Shown: piece after piece, positions 33,299-42,739 of the stretch
Position numbering within the stretch: the stretch's first letter is position 1
Layout: every line of letters starts with the position of its first letter
Origin: Virgibacillus necropolis
GTDB taxonomy: Bacteria; Bacillota; Bacilli; Bacillales; Amphibacillaceae
Direction of reading: 5' to 3'
Assembly (NCBI RefSeq): GCF_002224365.1
Contig: NZ_CP022437.1
Coordinates: 3,782,001-3,846,000 of the forward strand
DNA: 64,000 nt
Program-made: the position numbers and the translations under genes
Notes under the pieces: generated by a model
Databases searched by the model: none
Told to the model about the DNA's origin: nothing
The model's input: the letters and a program-made list of their open reading frames with translations, nothing else

Positions 33299-34474
33299 TT
33301 AGTTATCTTGCATTCCTTTGATGAGAATGTCTGCTACTTCAGGGCGTGAAAACTCTTTTGGCGGACGTTCCCCATTACGTAGTTTTTCACGAACCTTCGT
33401 TCCACTTAAATGCACATGATATTCTTTATCGTGTGGGCACGTTTTGGCAGTTCCCATATTTCCACATTCAGTACAAAAGAAAGCATGTTCAAATTTAAAA
33501 ATTTCAATGCCTAACTCACCTTCAAATTGTGATATAAACTGTTGCGCCTCATAGGTATCATAATAATCACCGACACCCGCATGGTCACGACCAACAATAA
33601 AGTGCGTACAACCAAAGTTTTTACGTACAATCGCATGTAGAACAGATTCTTTAGGACCGGCATAACGCATTGCTGCAGGATAAATAGCAAGACGCGTTCG
33701 GTCAGCGGGATAATAATGTTTAAGGATTGACTGATAGCTTTCCATTCGAATATCGGCAGGAATATCATCCGCTTTTGTTTCACCTACCAATGGATTTAAA
33801 AATAGACCATCAACAGCTTCTAATGCACATTTTTGAATATATTCATGTGCACGATGTACTGGATTACGCGTTTGGAATCCTACTATTGTTTTCCATCCTA
33901 AGTCAGCAAACATTTTCCTTGTTTCACTTGGATCCAGATAAAATTTGTTGAACTCCCCATGATCTGGACGCTGTAACAATGTAATAGGACCAGCAAGATA
34001 AACATCGCCACGTTCATATAATTTTTTTACACCTGGATGTTTTTCTTCAGTAGTACCATAAATATTTTGTGCTTCTAGTTTCTTATCATAGGTGTATTTT
34101 TCTTCTAATTGAATCGTTCCATAAGTAGCTCCGTCTTCCCCTTTAAGTGCAATTTTTTCACCAATTTGAAACTCATCAGCTTGTTCTTTTGATACTGATA
34201 ATGTAATTGGAATGCTCCATACCGTACCATCCACGAGTCGATAATTAGTTATAACACTTTCATAATCAGATTGCCCCATGAAACCTATTAAAGGACTGAA
34301 TCCCCCGATGCCAATTAATTCTATATCTGAAATCCCCCACGCATCTACAGTAAGCGAATTTAGAGATTTTGCTTCAACTAACTCTTCTTCCTTTTCTTTA
34401 CCTGTAAGTTCACGATTAACAAGTGCACCACCATGTGCTTGTGGTATCTGCTGCTTCTCTTTTGTTACTGTCAT
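33299..34474 (-). CDS. sat: Sulfate adenylyltransferase (dissimilatory-type, single-subunit)
   Basis: A 391-residue ATP sulfurylase that activates sulfate to APS. The catalytic motifs [16 protein letters not shown] (QxRNPxHxxH) and [16 protein letters not shown] are clear, and [20 protein letters not shown] contains the Cys/His cluster seen in Bacillus Sat. I chose the ATG at 34474 behind AGGAGTGTGATT; the frame is open 11 codons further upstream without a better site. It is encoded in the operon between the uroporphyrinogen synthase and the permease. Confidence 0.95.
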   Translation of the reverse strand: MTVTKEKQQIPQAHGGALVNRELTGKEKEEELVEAKSLNSLTVDAWGISDIELIGIGGFSPLIGFMGQSDYESVITNYRLVDGTVWSIPITLSVSKEQADEFQIGEKIALKGEDGATYGTIQLEEKYTYDKKLEAQNIYGTTEEKHPGVKKLYERGDVYLAGPITLLQRPDHGEFNKFYLDPSETRKMFADLGWKTIVGFQTRNPVHRAHEYIQKCALEAVDGLFLNPLVGETKADDIPADIRMESYQSILKHYYPADRTRLAIYPAAMRYAGPKESVLHAIVRKNFGCTHFIVGRDHAGVGDYYDTYEAQQFISQFEGELGIEIFKFEHAFFCTECGNMGTAKTCPHDKEYHVHLSGTKVREKLRNGERPPKEFSRPEVADILIKGMQDN

Positions 34475-34521
34475 AATCACACTCCTAAATGCTTCTATTT
34501 TGAACACTCACTAATAGGGGT

Positions 34522-35316
34522 TTATGCGAGGTACTCCCTAAGTTCAACAACCATAGCACCCATCTTCGGCTTAATGGGCTGAAAAACGTTCACAATACCT
34601 TTTTGCTCAAGTTCATGGGCAGTTACTTTTCCAACAGCTACTGCTAAGACCTCATTATTGAACGAATCAACCATTTCTTTTGATTTGTTAGACGCTTTAA
34701 AAAGGTTTTGAACCTGACCTTTACTAGTAAAAATAACTGCCTCAAGTAATTCGTTGATAATCTCTTGTCTTAAGTTACTTAAAGTTTTATAATCTGGCTC
34801 CTTATAATGGTAAGGTTTTGATAGGTAGACATAATAGCCAATATTTTCAAGGTGTTGCTTCAGTGTTATATCATCTTGATTATAAGCTTGTAAAAATAAA
34901 CGATTACCGGTGTCAGGCTTTCGGGCGGCCAAAGAGTTTAGTAGATTCTCCATCGTACCATCCTCAGAAACGAATTTTGCAGACAAGGATTGTTTTTTTA
35001 GCCAATTGACCGTTTTACTACCACGAACTGCTAACGTTGTATTCTCCAGTTTCCAAATGAAATCGGGGAGAAGGTTCATCTTATCAGCGGTGTTTTCTAG
35101 CGTCTCAGCACCGATTCCCGTGGTTAAAAGTACTAGATCAAACGGTTTGGTCATTAACTCTTTTACATTTTTCTTGCTAGTCTCTTCATTTAAAATCTGC
35201 TCCCCCTGTATTGAAAAAACAAAAGGTGTACCACCATTCTTTTGAATAAGTGTGGAAATAACATCTGCTTTTCGTGTTGCCGCAACACCGATCCTTTTAC
35301 CCTTCAAATCTTTCAC
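34522..35316 (-). CDS. hemD: Uroporphyrinogen-III synthase-like protein
   Basis: A 264-residue HemD-family protein (LKGKRIGVAATRKADVISTL; DLVLLTTGIGAETL; AVGKVTAHELEQKGI). The enzyme closes hydroxymethylbilane to uroporphyrinogen III, the substrate of the SumT encoded upstream. The family diverges strongly, so function rests partly on context. I chose the GTG at 35316, because it overlaps the sirC stop as GTGA and gives coupled translation. A longer TTG-initiated form is possible. This copy is probably dedicated to siroheme, additional to the hemD of the heme operon. Confidence 0.8.
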   Translation of the reverse strand: MKDLKGKRIGVAATRKADVISTLIQKNGGTPFVFSIQGEQILNEETSKKNVKELMTKPFDLVLLTTGIGAETLENTADKMNLLPDFIWKLENTTLAVRGSKTVNWLKKQSLSAKFVSEDGTMENLLNSLAARKPDTGNRLFLQAYNQDDITLKQHLENIGYYVYLSKPYHYKEPDYKTLSNLRQEIINELLEAVIFTSKGQVQNLFKASNKSKEMVDSFNNEVLAVAVGKVTAHELEQKGIVNVFQPIKPKMGAMVVELREYLA

Positions 35317-35930
35317 TTGAGTATGTCCCCCTTCAGACAAACGAGTTTTTTTCTTTGTTTATCCTTGTTTAGAAAGTCTTCACGTAAAAGATCCTTTAAT
35401 AAGAGCTTTTGTTCCTTTTTAGCAAGGGCTGAATGTTTAATTAATTGTCGACTCTCATACAAAAAATCTACATAGTCCCCATAGTTCTCATCGTAAATAG
35501 TATGAAGATGCTTTTTTATTTTGGCCGAAAGCAACGGACTTGCACCATTAGTCGATATACTCACCGATAATTTCCCTTGCTTAAAATGGGCAGGAAATTG
35601 TACGTTTCCTTGGTTAGCATCCGATGCTACGCTTAGTAAGGAATTAGGAGGTGTGGCCTGAACGACAGATTGATTCACCACCGAATTATTGGTAGCCACA
35701 ATAATCAGAAAAGCATTATCAAGATCTTCAGCTTCAAAATACTTTTGCCGCCAGTTTAATAGTCCTTTTTCCCATAGTGAGTGAATTTTTTCTTCAATTT
35801 CCGGACTAATTACGGTTAGCAAAGCGCCACTCTCCAATAGGTTTTGGACTCTACGCTCTGCAACACGACCCCCACCAACAATAACGACTTTTTTTCCACC
35901 TAAATCAATCATAAGAGGTGTTAATGTCAT
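35313..35930 (-). CDS. sirC: Precorrin-2 dehydrogenase (siroheme synthase N-terminal domain)
   Basis: A 205-residue NAD-dependent dehydrogenase that oxidises precorrin-2 to sirohydrochlorin. The Rossmann motif is VVIVGGGRVAERRV, followed by ATNNSVVNQSV and LSVASDANQGNVQFPAHFKQ, typical of SirC, YlnF and the CysG N-domain. KLSVSISTNGASPLLSAKIK is the family signature. It overlaps sirB upstream by four bases and hemD downstream by four bases. Confidence 0.93.
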   Translation of the reverse strand: MTLTPLMIDLGGKKVVIVGGGRVAERRVQNLLESGALLTVISPEIEEKIHSLWEKGLLNWRQKYFEAEDLDNAFLIIVATNNSVVNQSVVQATPPNSLLSVASDANQGNVQFPAHFKQGKLSVSISTNGASPLLSAKIKKHLHTIYDENYGDYVDFLYESRQLIKHSALAKKEQKLLLKDLLREDFLNKDKQRKKLVCLKGDILK

Positions 35931-36673
35931 TTTTGGACACCCTTTTTAAAAGATTCATAAACGCGTTCTTTCAGTGCCCTTTTAATGATAGGATGATCGC
36001 CGAGTTGCCTACATAAAACAACATTCTTATTTGAGTTAGTTAACTCACTTATTTCTTTCTCTATAGAACGCAAGAGCACCCCAGTAAACCATAAATAGGG
36101 AACAATGAAAATTTGTGAATGTTCTTCTTTTAAAGAAGACTGAATCGCCTGCTCAAAAGAAGGATCACAAGCAGCTAAAAAACAAACATCAACACGGGTA
36201 ACGTTCGTTTTTCTCTGCAACTTTCCCCCAACATTTTCTATATCTATTTTAGTTTGTGGATTACGGCTGCCACGCCCAACGAGCAGGATCTTCGCATCAG
36301 GTTTGACTGATATAGTTGTCTCTTCTATTCGTTGTGCCAAAATGTTTATGAAGCGATCCTGCACGCCAAGTGGACGACCATAAGTAAATGTAATGGAAGG
36401 ATATTTCAATTTTGCCTGATTTACCTCTTCTGGTATATCCTTATAGTAATGCCCAGCGCTTAATAGCAGGACAGGTACTATAGAAATCCTCGAAGCACCT
36501 TGATTTACCAAATTATCAATTCCTTGCTCGACATCTGGTTCAGCAAGCTCCAAAAAACAAATTTCCTGAAGCGGAACCTCAACCTGTTGCTGCACGGAGG
36601 TGATACATGTAACTGCTTCGGATGTTGCTTCGGAAATTCGACTGCCGTGACTAACATATAGAACTCCTTGCAT
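35927..36673 (-). CDS. sirB: Sirohydrochlorin ferrochelatase (CbiX/SirB type)
   Basis: A 248-residue two-lobed CbiX-type chelatase that inserts Fe2+ into sirohydrochlorin. The N-terminal metal-binding His is in LYVSHGSRISEATSEAV and the second in PVLLLSAGHYYKDIP. The C-terminal lobe repeats the fold (ILLVGRGSRNPQTKIDIENV). It matches YlnE of B. subtilis in position and content and is translationally coupled to sirC. Confidence 0.92.
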   Translation of the reverse strand: MQGVLYVSHGSRISEATSEAVTCITSVQQQVEVPLQEICFLELAEPDVEQGIDNLVNQGASRISIVPVLLLSAGHYYKDIPEEVNQAKLKYPSITFTYGRPLGVQDRFINILAQRIEETTISVKPDAKILLVGRGSRNPQTKIDIENVGGKLQRKTNVTRVDVCFLAACDPSFEQAIQSSLKEEHSQIFIVPYLWFTGVLLRSIEKEISELTNSNKNVVLCRQLGDHPIIKRALKERVYESFKKGVQK

Positions 36674-36689
36674 ACTTTATCCCCTCCAA

Positions 36690-37466
36690 TCATCCAACAA
36701 CAGCATGAGCAGGAACCTCTCTTTCAATAGAAATTTTTTCAAACCACTGTATCTGTTCCCTTAGTTGAACAACTTCACCGATAATAATCATTGCTGGGTT
36801 CTTTATTGTTCTGGATTTATCTACAATGTTCTCCAATGTTCCTGTCACAGTTTGTTGCATTGAAGTCGTACCATAATGCACCAATGCGATTGGGGTATTA
36901 GGATCACGACCATGTAGGATAAGCCTTTTACAAATATCGGGAAGATTTTTAACCCCCATATAAATACAAAGTGTATCTATCCCTTGAGCAAGATGTTTCC
37001 AGTATTTTCCTGTGTCTTCACCGCTTTTGCTTACTCCCGAGACAAAAGTTACCGAAGAGCTGTAATCCCGATGAGTTAATGGAATACCTGCATAGGCAGG
37101 AGCGGCAGAACCAGAAGTAATACCTGGAACAATTTCAAAAGGAATCCCGTTTTCCCCTAAAACTTCTGCTTCTTCTCCGCCTCTTCCAAAAATAAATGGG
37201 TCTCCGCCTTTCAGTCTTGTGACAACTTTTCCTTGCTTTGCAAATTTACAGAGTAAGTTGTTTATCCTATCTTGCGTAAGTGAATGCTGATTGGGACTCT
37301 TTCCACAATAAATTAATTCCGTCCTCTCTGGTGCATGACTGAGTAATTCTTCATTGATTAAACGATCATATAAAATAACATCTGACTGTTGAATAGTTTT
37401 CAAACCTTTAACCGTAATCAAGTCTGCGTCACCAGGGCCAGCGCCCACCAAATAAACCTTTCCCAT
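36690..37466 (-). CDS. sumT: Uroporphyrinogen-III C-methyltransferase
   Basis: A 258-residue SAM-dependent enzyme that methylates uroporphyrinogen III at C2 and C7 to precorrin-2. GKVYLVGAGPGDADLITVKG and RLKGGDPFIFGRGGEEAEVL are the canonical blocks, and PGITSGSAAPAYAGIPLTHR the third. It corresponds to YlnD/CobA and supplies siroheme for CysI, encoded immediately upstream. Confidence 0.95.
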   Translation of the reverse strand: MGKVYLVGAGPGDADLITVKGLKTIQQSDVILYDRLINEELLSHAPERTELIYCGKSPNQHSLTQDRINNLLCKFAKQGKVVTRLKGGDPFIFGRGGEEAEVLGENGIPFEIVPGITSGSAAPAYAGIPLTHRDYSSSVTFVSGVSKSGEDTGKYWKHLAQGIDTLCIYMGVKNLPDICKRLILHGRDPNTPIALVHYGTTSMQQTVTGTLENIVDKSRTIKNPAMIIIGEVVQLREQIQWFEKISIEREVPAHAVVG

Positions 37467-37549
37467 CGTTTCACCTCATTCCTTATTTATTAAAACGAAA
37501 CTCGCACACTTACTTTTTACATTTACTATGATGTTTTCAATCGAAGTGT

Positions 37550-39283
37550 TTAGCTTCTACTCAATTCAGCTGCATGAAAGTCTAGTCCTGAACGAACCTC
37601 TTCAACATAACCAGCACGGATTACGTAGTCACCGAAGTGTTCATCTTCCTGTCGTTCTTTCGCATACTGAACCAGGATTGAACGAAGGGTCGCTAAAATC
37701 TCTTCTTCTCCTATATTCTCACGGTGAAGTTTGTTTAAGCGCTCTCCGGAGAAACTTCCCCCTAGATACATATTGTATTTTCCTGGTGCTTTTCCAATAA
37801 AGGCAATTTCTGCAAGCCCTGGACGCGAACATCCATTAGGACATCCTGACATACGAATAACGATTTCTTCTTCATATAGGCCAACTTCATCCAAGATCAC
37901 CTCGATTTTATCTATTAGAGATGGAAGATAACGTTCCGATTCAGCCATAGCAAGCCCACAAGTCGGAAAGGCTACACAAGCCATGGAATTTTTTCGCAGC
38001 GCAGATACATGTTTACCTTCAGTGAGTCCGTATTTTTCGACCAATTCAACAATTTTTTGCTTCTTTTGACTAGTTATATTAGCGATTATCAAATTCTGGT
38101 TAGCGGTAAGCCGGAATTCTCCCGTATGGATTTTAGCAATTTCTCTCAGGCCTGTCATAAGTGGATAGTCTTCAAAGTCTTTGACTCGACCGTTTTGAAT
38201 AAATAAATTCAGATGCCACTGCCCGTTACCCTTTACCCAACCATAACGATCACCGTTATGCTCGAAATGATAAGGTTGCGCTTCTTCAAGATTCCATCCT
38301 AATCTTTCGTTTAGTTCATTTTTAAACCAATCAAGCCCTCTGGCATCGATTGTATACTTAAATCGGGCATTTTTTCTTTCGGATCGATTCCCGTAATCTC
38401 GCTGAATTGTGATGACCTTTTCCGCAACCTCGATGATTTTATCTGCAGGACAGAAGCCAACGACCCTTGATACCTGTGGATATGTGTTGGTATCACCATG
38501 AGTCATCCCCATGCCTCCACCTACTGCAACATTGAATCCTTGTAGCTTCCCTTCTTCCAAAATTGCGATGAAACCTAAATCCTGGGAAAAGATATCCACA
38601 TCGTTTGAAGGCGGAACCGCTATGCCGATTTTAAACTTTCTAGGCAAATAAAGAGATCCATACATAGGTTCAATTTCTTCTGGCTGGCGACTGTCAACGA
38701 CCTTTTCTTTATCAAGCCAAATCTCATGATAGGCGTTCGTTTTTGGTAATAGATAACTACTAAGTTTTGTTGCCCACTCGTAAACATCAGAATGAATTTC
38801 TGATTGATAGGGATTCACATTGCACATCACATTTCTGTTTACATCACCACATGCGGCCAATGTATCTAGAAGTGAATCGTTAATTTCCTGCATCGTTTTC
38901 TTTAAATTCCACTTTAGAATTCCGTGCAGTTGGAACGTCTGCCTAGTCGTTAATTTTAGCGTCCCATTTCCATGCTTTTGAGAAAGATCGTCCATGACTA
39001 ACCATTGTTCCGGTGTTGCGACACCACCCGGAACACGTGCACGCAACATAAATTGGTATGCAGGCTCAAGCTTTTGTCGCCGCCGCTCATTTCGTAAATC
39101 TCTGTCATCCTGTTGGTAGCTTCCATGGAACTTTAACAACTTATTATCATCATCAGAAATGCTTCCGCTAATCTGGTCCTTAAGACCTTCCGCAATTGAC
39201 CCTCGCAGATAATTACTGTCTTTCTTTATACGCTCAAGATCGCTTGGCGGTCCAGGTTGCTTGGGATTACTATTTTCAACCAT
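37550..39283 (-). CDS. cysI: Sulfite reductase, hemoprotein beta subunit
   Basis: A 577-residue NADPH-sulfite reductase hemoprotein that reduces sulfite to sulfide. The siroheme/4Fe-4S cysteines lie in [19 protein letters not shown] and [20 protein letters not shown] (Cx5C and Cx3C). The two ferredoxin-like halves are visible ([16 protein letters not shown], then [13 protein letters not shown]). I placed the start at the ATG at 39283, seven bases after GAGGAG; a TTG two codons earlier is too close to it. It pairs with CysJ. Confidence 0.95.
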   Translation of the reverse strand: MVENSNPKQPGPPSDLERIKKDSNYLRGSIAEGLKDQISGSISDDDNKLLKFHGSYQQDDRDLRNERRRQKLEPAYQFMLRARVPGGVATPEQWLVMDDLSQKHGNGTLKLTTRQTFQLHGILKWNLKKTMQEINDSLLDTLAACGDVNRNVMCNVNPYQSEIHSDVYEWATKLSSYLLPKTNAYHEIWLDKEKVVDSRQPEEIEPMYGSLYLPRKFKIGIAVPPSNDVDIFSQDLGFIAILEEGKLQGFNVAVGGGMGMTHGDTNTYPQVSRVVGFCPADKIIEVAEKVITIQRDYGNRSERKNARFKYTIDARGLDWFKNELNERLGWNLEEAQPYHFEHNGDRYGWVKGNGQWHLNLFIQNGRVKDFEDYPLMTGLREIAKIHTGEFRLTANQNLIIANITSQKKQKIVELVEKYGLTEGKHVSALRKNSMACVAFPTCGLAMAESERYLPSLIDKIEVILDEVGLYEEEIVIRMSGCPNGCSRPGLAEIAFIGKAPGKYNMYLGGSFSGERLNKLHRENIGEEEILATLRSILVQYAKERQEDEHFGDYVIRAGYVEEVRSGLDFHAAELSRS

Positions 39284-39322
39284 TTTCAAACTCCTCTCAG
39301 GCTTCTCAAAGTTCTTTAATTC

Positions 39323-41173
39323 TTAGTAAATATCGCGTTGATAACGTTTTTGCTGTCGCATTTCACTCAGATAAACTTCCGCTTCCTCATGGCTCATGTT
39401 CCCCTCTTGTTTAATGATTGTTAGCAGTGTAGTATGAACGTCATTTGCCATACGTTTCTCATCGCCACATACATATACACTTGCTCCGTCTTTTAACCAT
39501 TGAAAAAGGTCCTTGCTTCTTTCAAGCATACGGTGCTGTACATAAACCTTCTCAGGCCTATCACGGGAAAAAGCGACATCCATCCTGGATAACACACCTT
39601 CCTTAAGCCATTTTTGCCATTCAATCTGATAAAGGAAGTCCGTGGAAAAGTGCTGATCACCATAGAATAACCAGGTTTTTCCTTCCATACCTGATTCCTC
39701 ACGGTCCTCCAGGAAAGATCTAAAAGGAGCGACACCTGTTCCTGGTCCAATCATGATCACAGGCGTTTTGGAATCGGTAGGAAATTTAAAATTACGATTG
39801 TGTTGGATATACACTGGTAAGAATTCACCAGGCTCTACTCGTTCCCCGCACTCACCAGAGCATACGCCTTTTCGATCCCGGCCATGTGCATGATATCTAA
39901 CCGTTCCAATCGTAAGATGTACCTCGTCTGGGTTCGCTTTAAAACTACTCGTAATGGAGTAGAGACGAGCTGGAATCTTCCGAAGTGCCTGTATAAATTC
40001 ACTAGGTGAAACGCCCTGGGGTTGGAAATCCTGGACCAAATCAAGCAGGTCCCGCCCATCAATATAAGACTTTAGTTCTTCCTCCTGTCCTGGCTTTACG
40101 AGTTTTTTTAAGCCGTCATTAGTGAAAAGCTGTGCCGCCTGCTCAAGCAACGGCTTTGTCAATCTAGTAATCTCGAAATTAAAGAGTAGAGCATCGCGCA
40201 ATGTGCGCTGTTCACCTTGTTTATTTATTGGTACACTATCTTCAGGATTCCAACCAATCTGCTCGATCAACTTATCTACCAAACTAGGATCATTTTTGGG
40301 AAAAATGCCCAAGCTGTCTCCAGGTTCAAATGCAAGATTAGATCCTTCAAGAGATAACTCCAGATGTCTGGTTTCTTTATTAGATCCACGCCCGTTTAGA
40401 TTCAAGTTTTCTAAGACTTCGGCCTTAAAGGGATTAGACCTTGAATACACCGGATCTTTTGTCGTTAGTAAGCTGGAATCAACCTGCCCTAAGTTTTCAA
40501 CTGTATCATCAACCTCCTGGGACACGTGCAGTGTACCTAAGACACCCTCAACCCAATCAGCAGCAGGCTCATCAAAATCTACGTCACAATCGATTCGTGG
40601 ATAAAGCCGTTCCCCACCCAATTCTTCCAGCCGTTTGTCAAAATCCTTGCCAGTCTGACAAAAGAACTCATAGGATTGATCTCCCAAGGAAAGAACTGAA
40701 AACCGCACATCCTCAAGCTTCGGTGCTCGCTTGCTATGTAGAAATTCATGAAAAGAGAGCGCATTATCTGGCGGATCTCCTTCTCCATGGGTGCTCGTCA
40801 CTATCAGCAAATCCTGGACTTTTTTTAAGTCTTTTGGCTTGAAATCATCAAACGAAGAGAGAGACACCTTAAAATCGCGCTCTTCCAATTTCTGAAACAT
40901 CTCTTCAGCAAGCGCCTGCCCATTGCCAGTATCAGACCCAAAAAGTATTCTCACTTCACGAGAAGTAATCTGAGCAACTTTGTTTGGAGACAATTCGGCT
41001 TCTGGGGCGTCCCTCACTGGAGAACCGGCCAATATGGAAGATTCCGTAGCATGAGGGGCTGACAAATACCCACTCAGCCAAATTTTCTGTGACTCCGTAA
41101 GTGTTGGTAAAAGCCGATTAAGGCTCTCCACTTGCTCTTGATTAAAAGGGCTATTCGTTACCTGTAACTGCAA
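39323..41173 (-). CDS. cysJ: Sulfite reductase, flavoprotein alpha subunit
   Basis: A 616-residue NADPH-flavoprotein. Residues about 74-215 are an FMN-binding flavodoxin domain (RILFGSDTGNGQALAEEMFQ, TSTHGEGDPPDNAL, LGDQSYEFFC). The FAD domain follows (ARLYSITSSFKANPDEVHLT, GVCSGE) and then the NADPH domain (MIGPGTGVAPFRSFLEDREE, YVCGDEKRMANDV). It passes electrons to CysI. The start is a TTG after GAGGTGATTATC. A non-coding stretch with a degraded cysH copy separates it from cysH. Confidence 0.95.
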   Translation of the reverse strand: MQLQVTNSPFNQEQVESLNRLLPTLTESQKIWLSGYLSAPHATESSILAGSPVRDAPEAELSPNKVAQITSREVRILFGSDTGNGQALAEEMFQKLEERDFKVSLSSFDDFKPKDLKKVQDLLIVTSTHGEGDPPDNALSFHEFLHSKRAPKLEDVRFSVLSLGDQSYEFFCQTGKDFDKRLEELGGERLYPRIDCDVDFDEPAADWVEGVLGTLHVSQEVDDTVENLGQVDSSLLTTKDPVYSRSNPFKAEVLENLNLNGRGSNKETRHLELSLEGSNLAFEPGDSLGIFPKNDPSLVDKLIEQIGWNPEDSVPINKQGEQRTLRDALLFNFEITRLTKPLLEQAAQLFTNDGLKKLVKPGQEEELKSYIDGRDLLDLVQDFQPQGVSPSEFIQALRKIPARLYSITSSFKANPDEVHLTIGTVRYHAHGRDRKGVCSGECGERVEPGEFLPVYIQHNRNFKFPTDSKTPVIMIGPGTGVAPFRSFLEDREESGMEGKTWLFYGDQHFSTDFLYQIEWQKWLKEGVLSRMDVAFSRDRPEKVYVQHRMLERSKDLFQWLKDGASVYVCGDEKRMANDVHTTLLTIIKQEGNMSHEEAEVYLSEMRQQKRYQRDIY

Positions 41174-41269
41174 AGATAATCACCTCACAAAGAATTTTTC
41201 AACATATTTACACATTATAATAATCGATCCAAAGGCCTCCCTATTGCAATCACCTCCTTCTTAGGGCTT

Positions 41270-41400
41270 AACTCCTATGCTTGCATAGCTTTAATTACCT
41301 AATTCACTGTAAACAAAGGTGTTTACTCGGATTTAATTCGAAACTTCCTCCAAGTTCTATGGATTAACGGCTTTTTAGGTATAATTAAATCTAACTTGAT
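41270..41400 (-). pseudogene. Degenerate partial duplication of cysH
   Basis: The stretch aligns without large gaps to the 3' half of the intact cysH (about 41495-41615). Shared blocks on the plus strand include AATTCAYTGTA, TGTTTACTYGGAT, AATTC, and TAGATTAACGG or TGGATTAACGG, roughly 70 percent identical over 100 bases by eye. On the minus strand it retains a PLIH-T core like the [11 protein letters not shown] of CysH but has stops. It is a decayed tandem copy and cannot encode a protein. Confidence 0.7.
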
Positions 41401-41402
41401 CG

Positions 41403-42125
41403 CTACCTAGCAGTGTGAAGACCGCACTCTGTTTTATTAACCCCGGCCCACCTACCAGCACGCGTGTCATCAGAATCCTTCACTGAAGAAGTACATGGTA
41501 TACAGCCTATACTTGGGTAGCCCTGATCATGCAATTCATTGTATGGCAAGTTGTTTACTTGGATATAATTCCAGACATCATCCAAAGTCCAATAGATTAA
41601 CGGGCAAACTTTGATGGATTTAAATCGTTCATCTTTATTGACAAAATCAGAATCCTTCCGTGTTTCGGACTGTTCCCTTCGCAGGCCAGAGATCCAAGCA
41701 GGAAAACCACTTAACGCTTCTTCAAGGGGCTTTATTTTTCGAATGTAACAACATTGGTCAGGTCGGCGTTTCCATAAGGCAGAACCGTATTCACCAGCCT
41801 GCTCCTCCAACGTTAATTCAGGTTTTTTTAAATGAATCTGAAGTTCAGGGTATTTTTCCTTTATTTTGTCAATAAGTTCATATGTTTCCTGAAAATGAAT
41901 CTCCGTGTCAAGAAAAACAATTTCTGCATCCTTTTTCACCTTGGAAATTAAATCAATTAATACAATTCCTTCCGCACCAAAGCTACATGCATAAACGACA
42001 GAATCCTTATATGATTCATAAGCCCATTTCAGAATTCTAGAAGCTCCTTTTGTCGCGTCAGCTGGATTCCATTCCTTAAAAGGATCACCGGGAAAATCAT
42101 TGTATGTAATCGAATCATTATTCAT
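41403..42125 (-). CDS. cysH: Phosphoadenylyl/adenylyl-sulfate reductase
   Basis: A 240-residue reductase producing sulfite from PAPS or APS. The PP-loop-like segment is [13 protein letters not shown] and the catalytic Cys lies in KTECGLH near the C-terminus. A Cys pair (QCCYIRK) and a CxxC (IGCIPC) are the ligands of a 4Fe-4S cluster, typical of the APS-reducing type; Bacillus CysH accepts both substrates. The ATG at 42125 follows GGAGGGATGTAGT. It is the first gene after a SAM riboswitch and heads the operon. Confidence 0.93.
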   Translation of the reverse strand: MNNDSITYNDFPGDPFKEWNPADATKGASRILKWAYESYKDSVVYACSFGAEGIVLIDLISKVKKDAEIVFLDTEIHFQETYELIDKIKEKYPELQIHLKKPELTLEEQAGEYGSALWKRRPDQCCYIRKIKPLEEALSGFPAWISGLRREQSETRKDSDFVNKDERFKSIKVCPLIYWTLDDVWNYIQVNNLPYNELHDQGYPSIGCIPCTSSVKDSDDTRAGRWAGVNKTECGLHTAR

Positions 42126-42154
42126 ACTACATCCCTCCAAATAAAAGCTAAAAT

Positions 42155-42188
42155 AAAAAACCCCTTCTTAAAAACAAGAAGAGGTTTA
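42155..42188 (-). terminator. Terminator of the cysH-side S-box
   Basis: On the minus strand AACCTCTTCTTG pairs with the AAGAAGGGGTT arm and is followed by a T run, directly between the aptamer and cysH. Confidence 0.9.
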
Positions 42189-42191
42189 AAC

Positions 42192-42297
42192 ACTACTCTT
42201 CCTATCTCCAAGTTTTACACTTCTGGAATTAGCACAGTATTTAAAAATCTGTTGCTGAGGTTTCAAAGGGCCAGTCCCTCCACCTCTCTGGATAAGA
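42192..42297 (-). ncRNA. SAM-I riboswitch (S-box) of the sulfate assimilation operon
   Basis: On the minus strand the order is CTTATCCAGAGAGGTGGAGG, GACTGGCCC, GAAACCTCAGCAAC, TGTGCTAATTCC and AGATAGGAAG, a complete S-box aptamer. High SAM should favour the terminator and switch off cysH and downstream genes. Confidence 0.95.
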
Positions 42298-42328
42298 AAA
42301 TTGCATACTTAATTTTAAATTAGTTCAT

Positions 42329-42357
42329 ACTTTACAGCTGTTATCGTAGAATGTCAA
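42329..42357 (-). promoter_or_regulatory. Promoter of the cysH operon
   Basis: On the minus strand TTGACA, a 17-base spacer and TAAAGT lie about 30-60 bases before the S-box aptamer. Confidence 0.65.
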
Positions 42358-42487
42358 CAGGAAAAATAAATGTTTTTGAAAAAATAAAATAAGGAAATTA
42401 TATTTTCATAGTAATGAAAACCGTTGCAGTTATTAGTTTTAAACCAATTCATAAATTAATAAAACGATAAAATTTAACATTTGCCCC

Positions 42488-42516
42488 TTGCATTATTTTC
42501 CATTGTATATTAAAGT
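42488..42516 (+). promoter_or_regulatory. Promoter of the metI operon
   Basis: TTGCAT, a 17-base spacer and TAAAGT lie about 40 bases before the rightward S-box. The -10 hexamer is the same as in the divergent cysH promoter. Confidence 0.55.
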
Positions 42517-42555
42517 ATTGGAAATTAAACTTTTCATAAAATTAAATAAAGTATT

Positions 42556-42664
42556 CTTATCAAGAGAGACGGAGGGATTGGCCCGACGATGTCTCAGCAA
42601 CCAGCCTTTTTGGCCATGGTGCTAATTCCAATAGGTTAACTACTTACCTAGAAGATAAGGGGAT
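42556..42664 (+). ncRNA. SAM-I riboswitch (S-box) of the methionine operon
   Basis: CTTATCAAGAGAGACGGAGG, GATTGGCCC, GATGTCTCAGCAACCAGCC, GGTGCTAATTCC and AGATAAGGGG appear in order, a complete S-box aptamer ahead of metI. It is oriented away from the cysH S-box. Confidence 0.95.
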
Positions 42665-42675
42665 TGTTTTCGTTA

Positions 42676-42714
42676 TTAGGGACCTTCTTCTTCTAGAAGG
42701 TCCCTAATTTTTTA
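42676..42714 (+). terminator. Terminator of the metI-side S-box
   Basis: TTAGGGACCTTC pairs with GAAGGTCCCTAA and six T follow, directly between the aptamer and metI. Confidence 0.92.
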
Positions 42715-42739
42715 TTTCATATGAGGAGGTCTAGCGAAC

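Noticed and set aside
40122-40604. 160-codon plus-strand frame inside cysJ
   Set aside because: It is antisense to the highly conserved flavoprotein gene and is Ser/Pro-rich, as expected for a shadow frame.
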